A DNA stretch of 64,000 nt from Saturnia japonica (GCA_033032175.1 CM065309.1:1364001-1428000), one strand, 5' to 3'. Positions 48,781-59,815 are shown, counted from the stretch's first letter. A program made the numbers and translations. The notes: a model not told the origin generated them from the sequence alone.

Positions 48781-49220
48781 ATGGGAAGGTCGTGATAAAC
48801 GATTATATCTGAAAGTACAAAGAGCGCAAATAAAAGTCATTCGACTAAAAAAACTGCGTGTGGCTGGCTGTGTCGGGCAGGGACAAGGCTGTGTTTTACG
48901 TGAATACGTGTCCGCTCGAACGATTTTTATGTTCCCGCCATCGCTTCACTCTCTCATATGGTGTTTTATGGGTATCACTTGATTGCTGTTGAGAAGTTTT
49001 TTACAACTGTAAATGATATCTTTTTAATTTAGCTTTTTGATGAGTAAAGGGCGACACTGTATTAAGTTTAACTATCATACGCAATCGATAAATATTTACG
49101 ATAGCTGTCAAATAGAATTAAGACGAGTATCGTTGCTTCTCGAGGTCATAATTTATACAAAATAGAAATTCTCTGACGCGGCCAAATGATATAAAATTAG
49201 CAGTGCATCCTCTCTTTCTC

Positions 49221-50194
49221 TTTTGACATACAGTTGCGCCGTGTTCGCACATATGTCCGAGTCGAGTTTCAAACGGTTACAATCGATACAGAATAGGTTC
49301 CTCTATCGTCTCACCGGGGCCCCGTGGTATGTTCGAAGCGTAGATCTCCATAGAGATATGGAGCTTCCTTCGATACATGCCTACGTTAAACAGCTCTCCC
49401 GTTCGTATTTCGACACCGCGTCGAACCACGCGAATCCGTTAATAAAAACAGCCGCCACTTATGTTCCGGCACCCACGGACATCCGGTGCAAACGCCGGCC
49501 GCGCAATATTTTTATTGATCCCGACGATCACATCGAAAATTCGAATAAATATTACACATCCGTCTCTCCAAACAGAGCGTGCCAGCGCCCACGCCCGCGT
49601 AACCACCGTTCTCTCCGCAGAGGGCGGGCGGTCAATTTCGCTCCAGCACACCCGTCACGTCCACCCTCTCTAGCGGTAACCCAAGCCTAGGTCCGTTCCT
49701 CGGTGTGAAACCCTTGGGTCAGGCAACCGCCCGCGCGATACAAGTGACACTGTACGTGCATCACTTAGCTACCTACATACAACACTACACACGTGCACAC
49801 CACACAGGTACATAGGTTCTGTGAGGGACCTTTTTTTTTCTTTTTTTACGCTAGTTAGTTAGCGCTAGTTAGTGTAGAAACATTCCGATTACTGAATACA
49901 CATACGCACGGTTCCTTCCTTCCTCCCAGGAGAAAGGGAACGTGCCTATGTGTATATTTAGTTAGCTCGAATCGTAGGTGTAGGGATTCGAATAGATCGC
50001 GACCTATTTGCGAACGCGACGACCGCCCGAGCCGAGGTCCGGCCACTTTGGCACCCTCGTGCGAGTCGTCCACAAAACTTTCGCGGCTGAGTGCCCTCTG
50101 CGCTCGCCCCCAAGTCCGGTGAAGCTGTAAAAGCCGCAGCGGCTTTAGGGCCCCTAAGGCTAATAGTGTAGTCAGTTCAAAAAAAAAAAAAAAA
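49221..50194 (+). mobile_element. 5'-truncated Jockey-type non-LTR retrotransposon with target-site duplication
   Basis: The insert starts inside the last part of the ORF2 reverse-transcriptase protein and runs through a GC-rich 3' UTR to a 16-base poly(A) (50179-50194). It is flanked by an identical 11-bp duplication, CTCTCTTTCTC, at 49210-49220 and 50195-50205. This is the signature of target-primed reverse transcription. The GC-rich, intact 3' part and perfect duplication make it the youngest insertion in the window. Two diverged copies of its last 70 bases occur at 51893-51956 and 59750-59815. Confidence 0.85.
49223..49690 (+). pseudogene. C-terminal fragment of Jockey-type reverse transcriptase (ORF2)
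   Basis: An open frame of 155 codons ends at TAG (49688-49690). It begins with (L)TYSCAVFAH, then a stretch around LQSIQNRFLYRLTGAPWYVR and LHRDMELPSIHAYV, and later RRPRNIFIDPDD. These are the conserved C-terminal features of Jockey-clade ORF2 proteins in insects. The polymerase and endonuclease domains are missing because the insertion is 5'-truncated, so this has no start codon of its own (the first codon is TTG). The last third is Arg/Pro-rich and is not recognised. It is not functional on its own. Confidence 0.75.
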
Positions 50195-50577
50195 CTCTCT
50201 TTCTCGCGACGCTTCACAGTCTTCACTCTACGTATCGAATTCTACCATGGAAACAAATTTAAAGACGTATTCATGTCGAAATTGTCTTTGTTCACAACAG
50301 TTTTATAAGTCCACAAGTATATTAATTGGCAGAATTTCATATAAGTATATACAAATACCTAAATTACTAATTAAAGTTCAAGTGCACTGAGTCGTCATGC
50401 ATTCCTCAGGACCTAAATATTTATGTAGCGAGGCGGCATGCAATGTGACGACGATGGTTAGCTTTTGCTTCGCGGTCTTAGTTTAAGCGATTGTATTATA
50501 ATTATTACATAAATTCATTTTATATTTAAAATATAGAAAAATTAACAATAATTATGAAATTAAATATAACTATATAT

Positions 50578-50725
50578 TTACATATATGGACTCCAAAACG
50601 ACTGAATCGAGTTTGTGAAAATTTCAGATAATCTGCAGATCCTGTAAAGTTTGTTAGCGATTAAACAAAAAAAATAACAAAAATCTGAGCCACAGCAACA
50701 CATGGCTGTGTTTAATAGTTAAGTT
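50578..50725 (+). repeat. Repeat pair R3, copy 2
   Basis: ATATGGACTCCAAAACGACT, GATCCTGTAAAGTTTGTTAG and GCAACACATGGCTGTGTTTA. Confidence 0.45.
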
Positions 50726-50887
50726 ATATAATATCAATCATAATACATTACATATTCATACAATGGATAAGGTAAATAAACTACAATTGACATTATTTAG
50801 AGAAACAAAAATAATGATACTAGACGTAAAAACTTCTAGTTTAAGTTCAATTTAAAGTTGGGTTTGATTTAAAAAGTATATTAAAAT

Positions 50888-51075
50888 AATAATAGAGTGG
50901 ACCATTAATGTGAATGAAAGTAAATTCTGTAAATGACTCTTCTATGTATAAACAGTAAATAACTTTAGCAATCAAAATTTTATATTGTATATTTTTGTAA
51001 AAATATTGTATTCATTACAATTTTTTTTTATTAATAATACTAATAAACTTAATCGAGTTTCCTCTAGATTTTCTG
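50888..51075 (+). mobile_element. Decayed 3' UTR fragment of the CR1-like LINE
   Basis: ATAGAGTGGACCATTAATGTG and AATAAACTTAATCGAGTTTCC align with 61500-61640 of the best copy. The tail is missing. Confidence 0.35.
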
Positions 51076-51892
51076 GCTCTTTCTACTAATTTGACTTAAA
51101 TATATTTTTTTATATTACTGCCTTTTACGAGAATAAACGGTAACATGAATAAAAACGATACACCTACAAATACATAACACATGTAATTAATAACATTAAA
51201 ATAGGATATAATTCGTCTTTTTCATAAACTTCAACCAACCTCAATTCTAGATTTCTCCGAGCTCTGGCAGTCACTCCCTTGTTGTTCTTTATTTATCATT
51301 ATTTACCGTCTCACGATACTTATAGGTCATCATTATCAAATTGTACTATTTTGTTAACCTTGTTTCAAAATCGCTTACACTCGCACTAGGTACTCTAGAA
51401 GCAAGATTTAACTGACGTTCGCAATTTACTCATGTTTATACTTCTTGTTTCGCACTGTTGATAAATGATTCCTCGTGGAGGAATGTCTGTTAATCTTTGA
51501 GTTTCGCATCATTGTACTTTTACTTAAATAAATGCGTTTATATGTGCTAAAATTGTCTTTTAATTAATAAAGATTAACAGAGATGTTTACAACCAAAGTT
51601 ATTTACATCTTATGACGCTAAAAGTGCCGAACGGTCTTATTTATATCTACGTTACAGTAACGAAGTTTACAAGATTAAATTTTACGCCATGACGAAAGAT
51701 TTTATTGAATTAGAATACAATATTTATTCATTTACAATTTATCATCGAAAATGTCTCAGAATTTTTTTTTTTTTTAACGATATACGGCTCAAATACTCTG
51801 TAAAAGAAAGCGCTATGAAAAGTTTCATGCTTCTAGACCCACCGGTTTAGGAAGTGAGTTGTCCTGTCAGACTAAAAAATTTAAGCCACGGT

Positions 51893-51956
51893 GAAGCTCT
51901 AAATGCCGTCTAAGGCTTCAGGGCCCTTATGCTTATAGTTAATTGTAAAAAAAAAG
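51893..51956 (+). mobile_element. Jockey-type 3' tail fragment
   Basis: CCACGGTGAAGCTCTAAATG, GGCTTCAGGGCCCTTATGCT and a run of nine A match the last 70 bases of the Jockey insertion at 50120-50194. Confidence 0.55.
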
Positions 51957-52299
51957 AAGTAGATAAGAGAAGCTTCACATATGTATAAGCATTAAAAAAA
52001 GTCGTATCACAACTATAAACAAATGAAGAAACTGACGAAGATGCAAGAAGTATATTATATGGAATATAAACGACGAAAAATTGAAGAAATTAAGGTAGTT
52101 AAATTTATCTTCTAATAATATAATTAAGTACATTCTAATATACATGTAAACACACAATGTAAAAAAAACTATTTTTGTTTATGTCATCTAGACATATGCT
52201 TTACAGTTAGGACTTGACCGCAGCTTTGTAGTCTTTGTCTCTATAAGTTTTCTTCATCTACTTTGTGATTATCTTATTAGGTGCTCAGTATTCGGCCAC

Positions 52300-52830
52300 C
52301 TTCAAAGAGTTCAGAAAGGTAGCCAATAGATCAGCATCTGTACAGGAATGAGGACATAAAGAACACGAGAAAATATGTAACATGGTTTGGGTGTCAGTGC
52401 GGTTTCATAGGGCTTCGTTTTATTGTTTAAAGTCCCATGTAACCATGCTGTACCTGCAGACGCCAACTTGAATTTTAATTAATGACAAATGGGCCATGGC
52501 AGCTTATTCCCAGAAGGTAACAACTTTTCTGCGGGTTCTACATACCCTGATGATGGTGCTGGTTTTTTCAGCCATAGTCTCCTTCGTGCTTCTGTCGGGA
52601 GTTCAGACAGTCTTGCTGTATTGCCGACCTGCATACCTCTCATAAGTTGGATATACCCAGGTGGATTCAAAAACTTAACAAAACAAAATAAAGTCGTTGA
52701 TATCTCAGTCACTCCGCTTGATTACTGGATATATGGCAGGTGCTACCAGGTGTACGGTGGTCGCGATCTATTCGAATACATCTGTCATCCTCTACCAACC
52801 ACTTTAAATGAGGACCTAAAATAAAATTTA
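52300..52830. other. Unrecognised segment with long open frames on both strands
   Basis: A + frame of 111 codons (52489-52824) and a - frame of 77 codons (52479-52712, with RRRLWLKKPAPSSGYVEPAE) overlap. One may be an old transposon protein. There are no catalytic motifs, terminal repeats or splice sites that settle it. Confidence 0.25.
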
Positions 52831-53794
52831 CAGAGAACTAGGTATCTTGAAGGCCGACAATTTTTACTTTAGATTCTTTTCTTTAGCTACATTTTCTTTG
52901 CTTTTATGATACTGAAAAACAATACGGTTTTTAATAAAAAGAAAATTATATCTTAAACAATGCTAATGAATATCCATCGCTAATGGTATTTCATAAAATA
53001 CAACTCACAAACAATAACTGTCGAGTAAAACCGTCCCGGCAGAACAAATTAGCGAAGACAGATAAAAAGCAATCCTTCTTTTTACCAGAGATGAAACGTC
53101 AAGTTTTGCTAACGACCGACTGACCCGCCTATAAAACTTGCAAACAACAACTTAAAACATAAATTTAAGTTACGAGAAAACAGCGAGAAAGTAATTAACG
53201 CTTTTTGGATAAATTATACGCATAATTAAAAATATATACTTATTGAAACTTGGAAGAGCAACTTGGGTGGTGATATATAATATACTAGCTGTACAATAAA
53301 CAAACAAAAAGCAAACAAGTATAACTTCTTACGTGCGTACATAAGTACATACAGTTGTTTTCTTATTATCTAAATTATATTAACTAAACTCATACAATTT
53401 GATTTTCTTGGAAAATAATTACAATATTTTAACAAATACATAATATAAAATTATTAATATCTGTCAAATATTTTTACAATTTCTCTACACTTAAATATTA
53501 ATAATGGATGTGGGTACATTCTTTCTTCTTGCTCCGTCATTTACAAACTAAGAAAATGTGGTTTGTATGTCAAAAACTAAAGTTCGTATTTTTTTTCGGA
53601 CATTAATGTTACGACAGTTGCATTGATTTTATTGTCGGTGTGTTCTTACCAAAGTAGTATATTGTCTACTTTTTTTAAATAAAATATAATACATCTTGAT
53701 TTATAACACCATATGAAAAATATAATTTAATATCTAAAAAGTGTTCAAAGGTGCCCCCCTCACCCCTAATGTAAAATTATTATAAGTAGTGGAT

Positions 53795-54360
53795 GCTATC
53801 CAAATCACAGCTAGAAAGAAAAGTACCAAGAAGGCTGGCCACATTACCTCGTTGTATAGCAATGCTTATTCGTTGACCGAGGTATTGGCCAGCTCTCTGG
53901 TCTCGAGATGTATTAACCAGTCGACTTGCAAGTTCTTTAAAGAGGCTGCGTGCACTTGGTCGCCGTGGACCTAGCGTTTCGACTCCAAAGGGCACAAATA
54001 TGTAGCCCCTACCAAGAGATGCAAACTTGCGTTGCTTGAGGTCTTTTGCTGAGGCGCTGCTGCGCCAGCCTTTGAAGAAGTAGCTGGAAGATGTGACGGT
54101 GCCAAAGTATCTACACACGTGGTATCCCATACTAAGGGCCGGCCCATCTTTCAAAGCATGAGCGTCATACAGTCGGGTCTTTTGCCATCGTCTCGCACTA
54201 AGCCGACTGGTTCCAAAGTTGCTGACACATTGACACTGACAAAAACCCGACGTAAAACGTCATTGAGGTTAGCGTGGCGTGATATACGACCTGCACTCTT
54301 AGAGCATACGATGCCAAGATGGCCTAGGGGTTCGACTATATCATCGCAGTGTCAGCGATG
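53795..54360 (-). pseudogene. Broken C-terminal module of a retrotransposon protein
   Basis: On the minus strand, in order: a cysteine/histidine segment ending CSKSAGRISRHANLNDV, then LEPVGLVRDDGKRPDCMTL, then GRPLVWDTTCVDTLAPSHL, then (after a frameshift near 54055) KQRKFASLGRGYIFVPFGVE, TLGP, and DQRAGQYLGQRISIAIQRGN. I recognise this order from proteins where it follows a reverse-transcriptase domain in invertebrate non-LTR retrotransposons. A stop at about 54146 and the frameshift make it non-functional. The RT domain itself is absent. The zinc-binding role of the first segment is inference. The clade is not known to me. Confidence 0.6.
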
Positions 54361-55849
54361 CAGAGACAATTGCTTAATTCTTAAAATTTATTGCTCTTAA
54401 TTTAGGGAAATAATACTAATTACTAAACTATACAGTAGTTTTTACTAAACAATTTTTATTCATTTCACGACTAACTATTGTATTTTCAGCACGTTATCAT
54501 TTTCTAGTACTTTATTTACATTCTGACACGCTATCATTTGTAATTTAACAATTGAAATACGTACAAGTACATGATAATCAACGTGTAAATTCTGTTATTT
54601 TACTAGTACCAAAAGTGTTATTGAAAATTTTCATAGCACATCATTCATGGAATAACTTATACTTCATAAATGTACAAAATTTAATCAAAATTGGTCCAGA
54701 TTTAATATTTATTTTACGATTTCTAGAAGTAATATTGAAATTTTTTATACCCTATGAATTAACCAATGACATAAGGGGACCTGTACAGGGGATCTGTAAA
54801 AAATTTCATAAGAAACGGTCAGCCGTTTTTAAGTTAAATCCGAACATCCAGTTATTAAATATTAAGCAGAGAGACAGACCGACAAAATTTTATTTTAATA
54901 TCACATTCGTTGTCAGTATCGTTCATACTGTATGCCTTTCGGGAAATTGGGAGAAAAATATAAAATGTACAGATACAACTACAAATTTATTAATATAGAA
55001 GGTATTTAAGGCTCAGACACAAAACGGTTAATCATGATCCTTATACATAAGTCAGTCCAGCGTGGAGATCAAACCCACAAACTGTCGGCTGAATAATAGT
55101 ACTTACTAATACTGTCCCATGAGGTCTGTATTATTTATAAATAATCAAATATTAAATAATCCTTTTAAGAGTACTTCTTTTTTTACGTACCGAGCAGTGA
55201 ACTCCGTTACTACACAAGTTAAATCAATGATCTTGGAGGCCATATCACGTCCCCGAATCTTTAGATTAAGAATTTTTCATTCAATAAATCATCAAAAAAT
55301 TGGACTTGTCGTATTCACGCTACCATAGGAAGCCGAAGTGGCCCTTTGAATTATGTATTCATAAAAAATGCGGAACAGTAAGTTTTCGAAAAAAAGATGA
55401 TATAATTGTAAACAATCAACGTGTTTTTATTTTATTTTAAAGATACCCAGTTCTTCTATGGAAACACTAGAAAAAATATTATCATTCATCAACATTCTTT
55501 CCACGAGGTACAGTCGCAGATGTTAATTATATCAAATAGCAAACATCTTCTCGCCTGTACCACCACACAATTTACTTATGCTTGTCAATGCTTCACGTTA
55601 TTTTTACCACAATATACCCAACAACAAAGAAATAACTGAACAAACGCATCAATGTAAAAATAAATTTCGAATTTACACAACACATTGGCAAATAGGTCAC
55701 TTAACTAGAAAATTAAGGAAGTATGAAACTGAACAGATTTTTTAAAATAATTTCCTTTTTAACAAAGCCCATTCAATCGTAAAACTCGATACAAAAAAGT
55801 TACAAATATAACGTTTAAATAAAACTTCGATGGAAACGCTATATAGCAA

Positions 55850-56120
55850 CACTTTTGAACGCACATCGTCTGGGGCTCCGATTTAATTTACCACTTCGCG
55901 AACTCCCGTAACTCAACTTTATCGATATACGGCGCGGCGGGCGGAGTGCCGTGACGTGGGGGCAACACTACCGCTCAGCATTATTTCAGGCTTCGGTTAG
56001 CTGTTCCCAACTGCAGTAACAGTAAAAGTTTGGCGCTAACGAGCGGACGGCGGGAGATTTGTACGTCTGTACGCTTGTTAGGTGTTACCGAGACTTGTGG
56101 TGGCGGAATAAAAAATAATG
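55850..56120 (+). promoter_or_regulatory. Candidate internal promoter with a DRE motif
   Basis: This is the most CpG-rich unique patch near the second coding exon. It carries TATCGATA at 55920-55927, the binding site of the insect factor DREF found in many core promoters, followed by a GC-rich run with TGACGTGG and an initiator-like CTCAGCATT near 55974. It lies about 0.9 kb upstream of the exon at 56988, so an alternative promoter for a shorter isoform is plausible. No clear donor was found for the implied first exon, and direction is not certain. Confidence 0.3.
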
Positions 56121-56987
56121 TTGCGAATTTCACGCTAATCATATTTTAGTTAGGGTATAATAGAAGCTTACGAACTATTTCGACCGTTTGAAGAATTTTT
56201 TTTTTGTAATTTCTCTAATTTTGTTTTTTATTTTTTACTGTTTTGTTTGTATATCATTATTACGAGAGATATTAAGTAGACATTGGTAACCGAAGTACGA
56301 GCCGCGCCGCTATGCCGTCAGCTGATTACCTAGAGTACCATTTTGCTGCGCTTTAGTATTATTGAGTTGACGCAAGGAATTTTGCTGAGTTACCCATGTC
56401 TAATATGGGCAATAATACTAAAGTGCGTTTTTTAATTCCACAGAGTGTAATACATACAATACATAGTAATCGTTAAACCGTACCAGATAGCATTCCTATT
56501 GATAAGTTTTTTTAGAAAAAAAAGTTAACCCTTCCAAAGTTAGAGGCCGAATAAATATCATGTCTGTCGTGGGCCAACTGAAGTACTCTTTCTTCTAGTG
56601 GCTAGTCTCCTAAATTATGTAGTGATAATAGTTAATTATCCCGATAATTATATGATTGAATAATAAAAAAAAAACATTTGAACGAATTAAAAAAAAACCT
56701 AAATTCAGTATTTGAAATGTTACGATTCAAATAATTGGAACGTTTGATATTCGGTGGCACGAAACTATAAAAATGAATGTGGCAACATTATTTTCAAGTT
56801 TGACATTAGTGAATGTCAATTTACTCCGTGAGGTTATATGTGGAGGTAATTTGAATTCATGTTCCAAGCTTTCTCAGATTTATTAATAAATCTCAAGACT
56901 ACAACTTAAAGACATCAGATCGATATTCAGCTGCGCTGTGCAGTTACTATAATTGAAATATATAACAACAATAATCCATTGTTACAG

Positions 56988-57107
56988 TGTTCAAATCCCA
57001 GACATCGTTATCAACGGATTCCGGCCTGTGCACGGAGAGGGGACTGCGTAGGACGCACATAGAACTCCTCAAACCTCCCGGGAAACGTATAGGACTTAAA
57101 CTGGCAG
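56988..57107 (+). CDS. Second coding exon: linker and start of a PDZ-like domain
   Basis: The acceptor ATTGTTACAG ends at 56987 and the donor GTATGT starts at 57108. The 120-nt exon is symmetric (phase 1 in and out). Joined to the last base of the 22.9-kb exon it gives V-F-K-S-Q-T-S-L-S-T-D-S-G, a Ser/Thr-rich linker, and then HIELLKPPGKRIGLKLAG. That ending fits the beta-1 strand, the carboxylate-binding loop (X-hydrophobic-G-hydrophobic, here R-I-G-L) and the start of beta-2 of PDZ domains. The rest of the domain must lie in exons beyond 57107; I found no convincing continuation in the remaining 6.9 kb. PDZ proteins are usually scaffolds at cell junctions or synapses, but which one this is cannot be told from about 75 residues. 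The exon is GC-rich for this window and contains no repeat. The PDZ reading is inference from one half-motif. Confidence 0.55.
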
Positions 57108-57394
57108 GTATGTTGGTAAATGTAAGACGTCCGTAGAATGCGAACGTAGACGTAATAGATTTATTTACTCAGCGAGAAAACATATTCCCAGAAGCTTATT
57201 TTGTTGAGATAGTAATATTTTTATGTTTACTTTCTTATGTTATATTTATCCAGTATTTAGTTTTCAGGGTTATGTTATGTTATCGGGGTGGTAGGGCTAA
57301 TTTAGCCGATTGGGTCGTAACCACCATACATGTAGTGAAAAGTCCGTCATAGTGACTCGCTATTACGTGTAGTGTTTCGGAGTCAGCCTGTGCA

Positions 57395-57490
57395 TATTCA
57401 GTTACATTATTGCAGGCCGATCGTCGATAGATTAAGATCTCTTGTTGGTCACCGTTGTGTTAGGATTGTACAATACCGTCAATTTGTCGT
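57395..57490 (+). repeat. Repeat family C, copy 2
   Basis: GCAGGCCGATCGTCGATAGA and GGTCACCGTTGTGTTAGGAT follow the family C order. Confidence 0.4.
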
Positions 57491-57586
57491 GCTATTTAAA
57501 AATCGAAATATTAAATTGTTGTATGTTACAATATATAGTGATTTTTTTTTATTTATACGTTCCAATCTCTCTGGAACTATGATTTT

Positions 57587-57797
57587 GATATTTTAGCCTA
57601 TTCATTGAGGAAGGATATAAGCCATGTAACTTCAAGCTACTACTTTAGGAACGGCAGCAGTAAGCATGAACATCAAGAAATCTGGCAAACTATAGGCAAA
57701 TACTAGAAGTAAAAACAATTATAGGCTACACGAGTGCGTAGACGGCGGCGCAGAGAGTTGGGTGATTAAAACGGGTGAAACCGTGCGGCACAGCTAG
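57587..57797 (+). mobile_element. Lep1-like Helitron, family H2
   Basis: The interior begins TTTTAGCCTATTCATTGAGG and the element ends GGGTGAAACCGTGCGGCACA followed by GCTAG (CTAG 57794-57797) and T. This is the type described as Lep1 in Lepidoptera. The 5' start is merged with another repeat and not resolved. Confidence 0.6.
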
Positions 57798-57959
57798 TAT
57801 AATACATAATATTACATTTAAGCCACATGTACATTGGCTAATACATATAAGGCAACAGAAATTGTATTCTATGTGAATTAAAAACTAGTTCGTTTTTGTC
57901 TATCACAATGCACTCAGAAGTGTGTTCCGGCAGCTGCACTTTAGAGCCGGTCTTCTTTT

Positions 57960-58225
57960 AATATAACATAACATACAATCACGTATGTATTACCGAAGGG
58001 TTAGGCAGAGGTATACTAATTATGCATGTTCGCTGGTTATGTTTTTTAGGTCCCATGTAATAGGTGGCGAGCCTATTACTATTAATCGGGCACAAAGCCA
58101 AACTCCGAGCTGCTACCGATAATTTCACAGAAAAACTCCAATAACGATTTGCTCGACCTAGGAATCGAACTCAGGACCCCGTGTATAGCAGTCGTGCTAA
58201 CGATTACTATGCTAATGAGGCAGTT
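57960..58225 (-). mobile_element. SINE S1, copy F, inverted
   Basis: On the + strand it begins TAACATAACATACAATCACG and ends GCTAATGAGGCAGT, the reverse complement of the tRNA head. The B box reads AGGAATCGAACTCAGGA on +. The heads of copies F and C are only 85 bp apart. Confidence 0.75.
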
Positions 58226-58309
58226 CTTAATATAAGAACTCGTATAACATTCATTTATTGGATTTTAATCCTTAACAACTGATTTGCATTTAAAACCCGT
58301 ACGTAAATT

Positions 58310-58572
58310 ACCACGTTAGCTTAGTGGTCATTAGCGCGACTGCTATGAGCGAGGTCCTGGGTTCGAGTCCCAAGTCAAGCAAAGTGTTATTGGGTTTTTC
58401 CTATGAAATTCTCAGTAGCAGCTCGGAGTTTGGTTTCGTGACCGGTTAATGGCAATAGGCTCGCTCCCTATTACATGGGAGCTAAAAACATACTCGGCGA
58501 ACTGTGGGTGTACATTAGTACACCTCTGCCTAACCCTTCGGGGAATACAGACGAAATGGTATGTTATGTAAA
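58310..58572 (+). mobile_element. SINE S1, copy C
   Basis: It is full length, with A box TTAGCTTAGTGGTCATTAGC, B box CTGGGTTCGAGTCCC, and the body to GAAATGGTATGTTATG. It lies head to head with copy F (57960-58225). Confidence 0.8.
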
Positions 58573-58706
58573 TTAGATAGGAAGAAAAATCGAGTGTTTG
58601 CAAATAGTTAAATAGTTTTTTTGCCCCTCCGCGTATCGCATTCGCTTATCTTATAATAAACTCTTATATAATGCATACTCAACTTATTTTTACACTATAT
58701 TATTAA

Positions 58707-59200
58707 CAAGCTGTGCCCGTGGCTTCGCTCACGTGGACTACAGAATCCCATTGATGGGGCAGGAAATGCTTGTTGTGGGTGGGTGTTCTTTAAAATATGG
58801 ACATATTATACTCTCGTTAACAGTTTTGTAGGTATTTTTAATGTCTTAAATTATGTAGTATATTAATTTGCTATATCTCCTATGGTTTACTCAGCGTAAA
58901 CCATTTAAGCGTCCGGATTGATTCACCATGACCAGTTTTTATTTAATTTCCACGAAATCCCAATAATTTGACTTAAATAAAAGTAGCCTAAGTTACTCCC
59001 TATAATATCAGATATCTACCAGTGAATGTCCCATCAAAATCGCTCCAACCGTTTCGGAGATTACCCGGAATAAACAGACAGGCAGAAAAAAAAGTTTTTT
59101 TTGTTATATGTTTCGTAGGTTTATACTATCATATACATTTAGTAAAAAGCTGTTATTTTAACATTACAAACAGACACTTCAATTTAATTTTTTGTATAGA
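58707..59200 (-). mobile_element. Non-autonomous Helitron, family H1, copy 4
   Basis: Read on the minus strand it starts TCTATACAAAAAATTAAATT at 59200 and ends with the hairpin GTGAGCGAAGCCACGGGCAC and a mutated terminus (CTTG for CTAG) at 58707-58710. The interior matches copies 2 and 3 throughout. Confidence 0.75.
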
Positions 59201-59411
59201 TTTAACTTTGTCTATTCCAAGATAATCATTCTTAAAAAGTAAACTCAAGTCACGCGTCGGAGCTGATACGCACAATTTTTTTTTATTAGACCAACGTTTA
59301 AAGTAGACATATTTATGTTATGATATTCCGTAAAATAACTTCCGTGGTTATTTTTAGAAATCAACTATAATATAAACCTGTCAACATTTGTTAACGCATA
59401 CTTAAACTTAC

Positions 59412-59476
59412 CGCTTCCACGTAACCGCATAGTGCGGTGAACGCAGTACGAGCACAACGCGCGATAACGCCGACAT
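59412..59476 (-). other. Candidate first exon on the minus strand
   Basis: Read on the minus strand, an ATG at 59474-59476 opens MSALSRVVLVLRSPHYAVTW and runs into a strong donor (GAAGCG|GTAAGTTT, GT at 59410-59411), ending in phase 2. A second ATG 17 bases upstream (59491-59493) opens another frame (MDLTALCRRY...), ending in phase 1, so the coding frame is ambiguous. The segment is GC-rich and repeat-free. The first reading is arginine-rich with no acidic residues, as in some targeting peptides. It could instead be a chance GC-rich patch. Confidence 0.22.
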
Positions 59477-59639
59477 AATGCTGTTAAATCCATAATGGTT
59501 TTCAAAGAATTCAGCTGACGCGATTTATGATTTGGGTCGATTTATACGTGATTGTATGGTGTTAAGAGGAGAAAACGTCCAATTCAAACATAATTATATT
59601 TTTTAAATTTTTTTTTAATAATAAATAACATGGGAAAAC

Positions 59640-59748
59640 GTCTCGGTGATAAGTAGAGTAGAATCTAAAAATAACAGTATCCATGAAAGTTAAGAAATCT
59701 GGTAAGTACGAAAAGTCAGAAAAAGTTAGGCGCAGTACAATCCCGGTG
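59640..59748 (+). mobile_element. H2-type Helitron fragment
   Basis: AACAGTATCCATGAAAGTTAAG and AATCTGGTAAGTACG match the H2 interior (compare 57650-57700). It is immediately followed by a Jockey 3' tail, so the stretch is a stack of two insertions. Confidence 0.4.
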
Positions 59749-59749
59749 A

Positions 59750-59815
59750 AGCTGTAAAAGTCTTCTGAGGATTCAGGGCTCTTAATGCTGACAGTATAGT
59801 CGGATCGAGAAAGAA
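59750..59815 (+). mobile_element. Jockey-type 3' tail fragment
   Basis: CCCGGTGAAGCTGTAAAAGT and GATTCAGGGCTCTTAATGCT match the Jockey 3' end. The poly(A) is decayed to GAGAAAGAAAA and abuts the element at 59818. Confidence 0.5.

Larger units (their letters stand above)
22903..56987 (+). other. 34-kb intron of the putative PDZ gene
   Basis: This is the interval between the GTATGT donor at 22903 and the TTACAG acceptor at 56986-56987. It holds nearly all the mobile elements listed between those points and several exon-like segments on both strands. Its size is normal for a first coding intron of a large insect scaffold gene. Because the flanking exons join in phase 1, extra phase 1-1 cassette exons could lie inside. 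The joining is inferred from frame agreement only. Confidence 0.45.

Noticed and set aside
49439..49673. Extra open frames on both strands inside the Jockey fragment
   Set aside because: They overlap the true RT frame in GC-rich DNA and have no motifs.
54552..54998. 148-codon + strand open frame
   Set aside because: AT-driven composition rich in I, L, F, K and N, no motif, and it contains phrases typical of decayed Helitron bodies.
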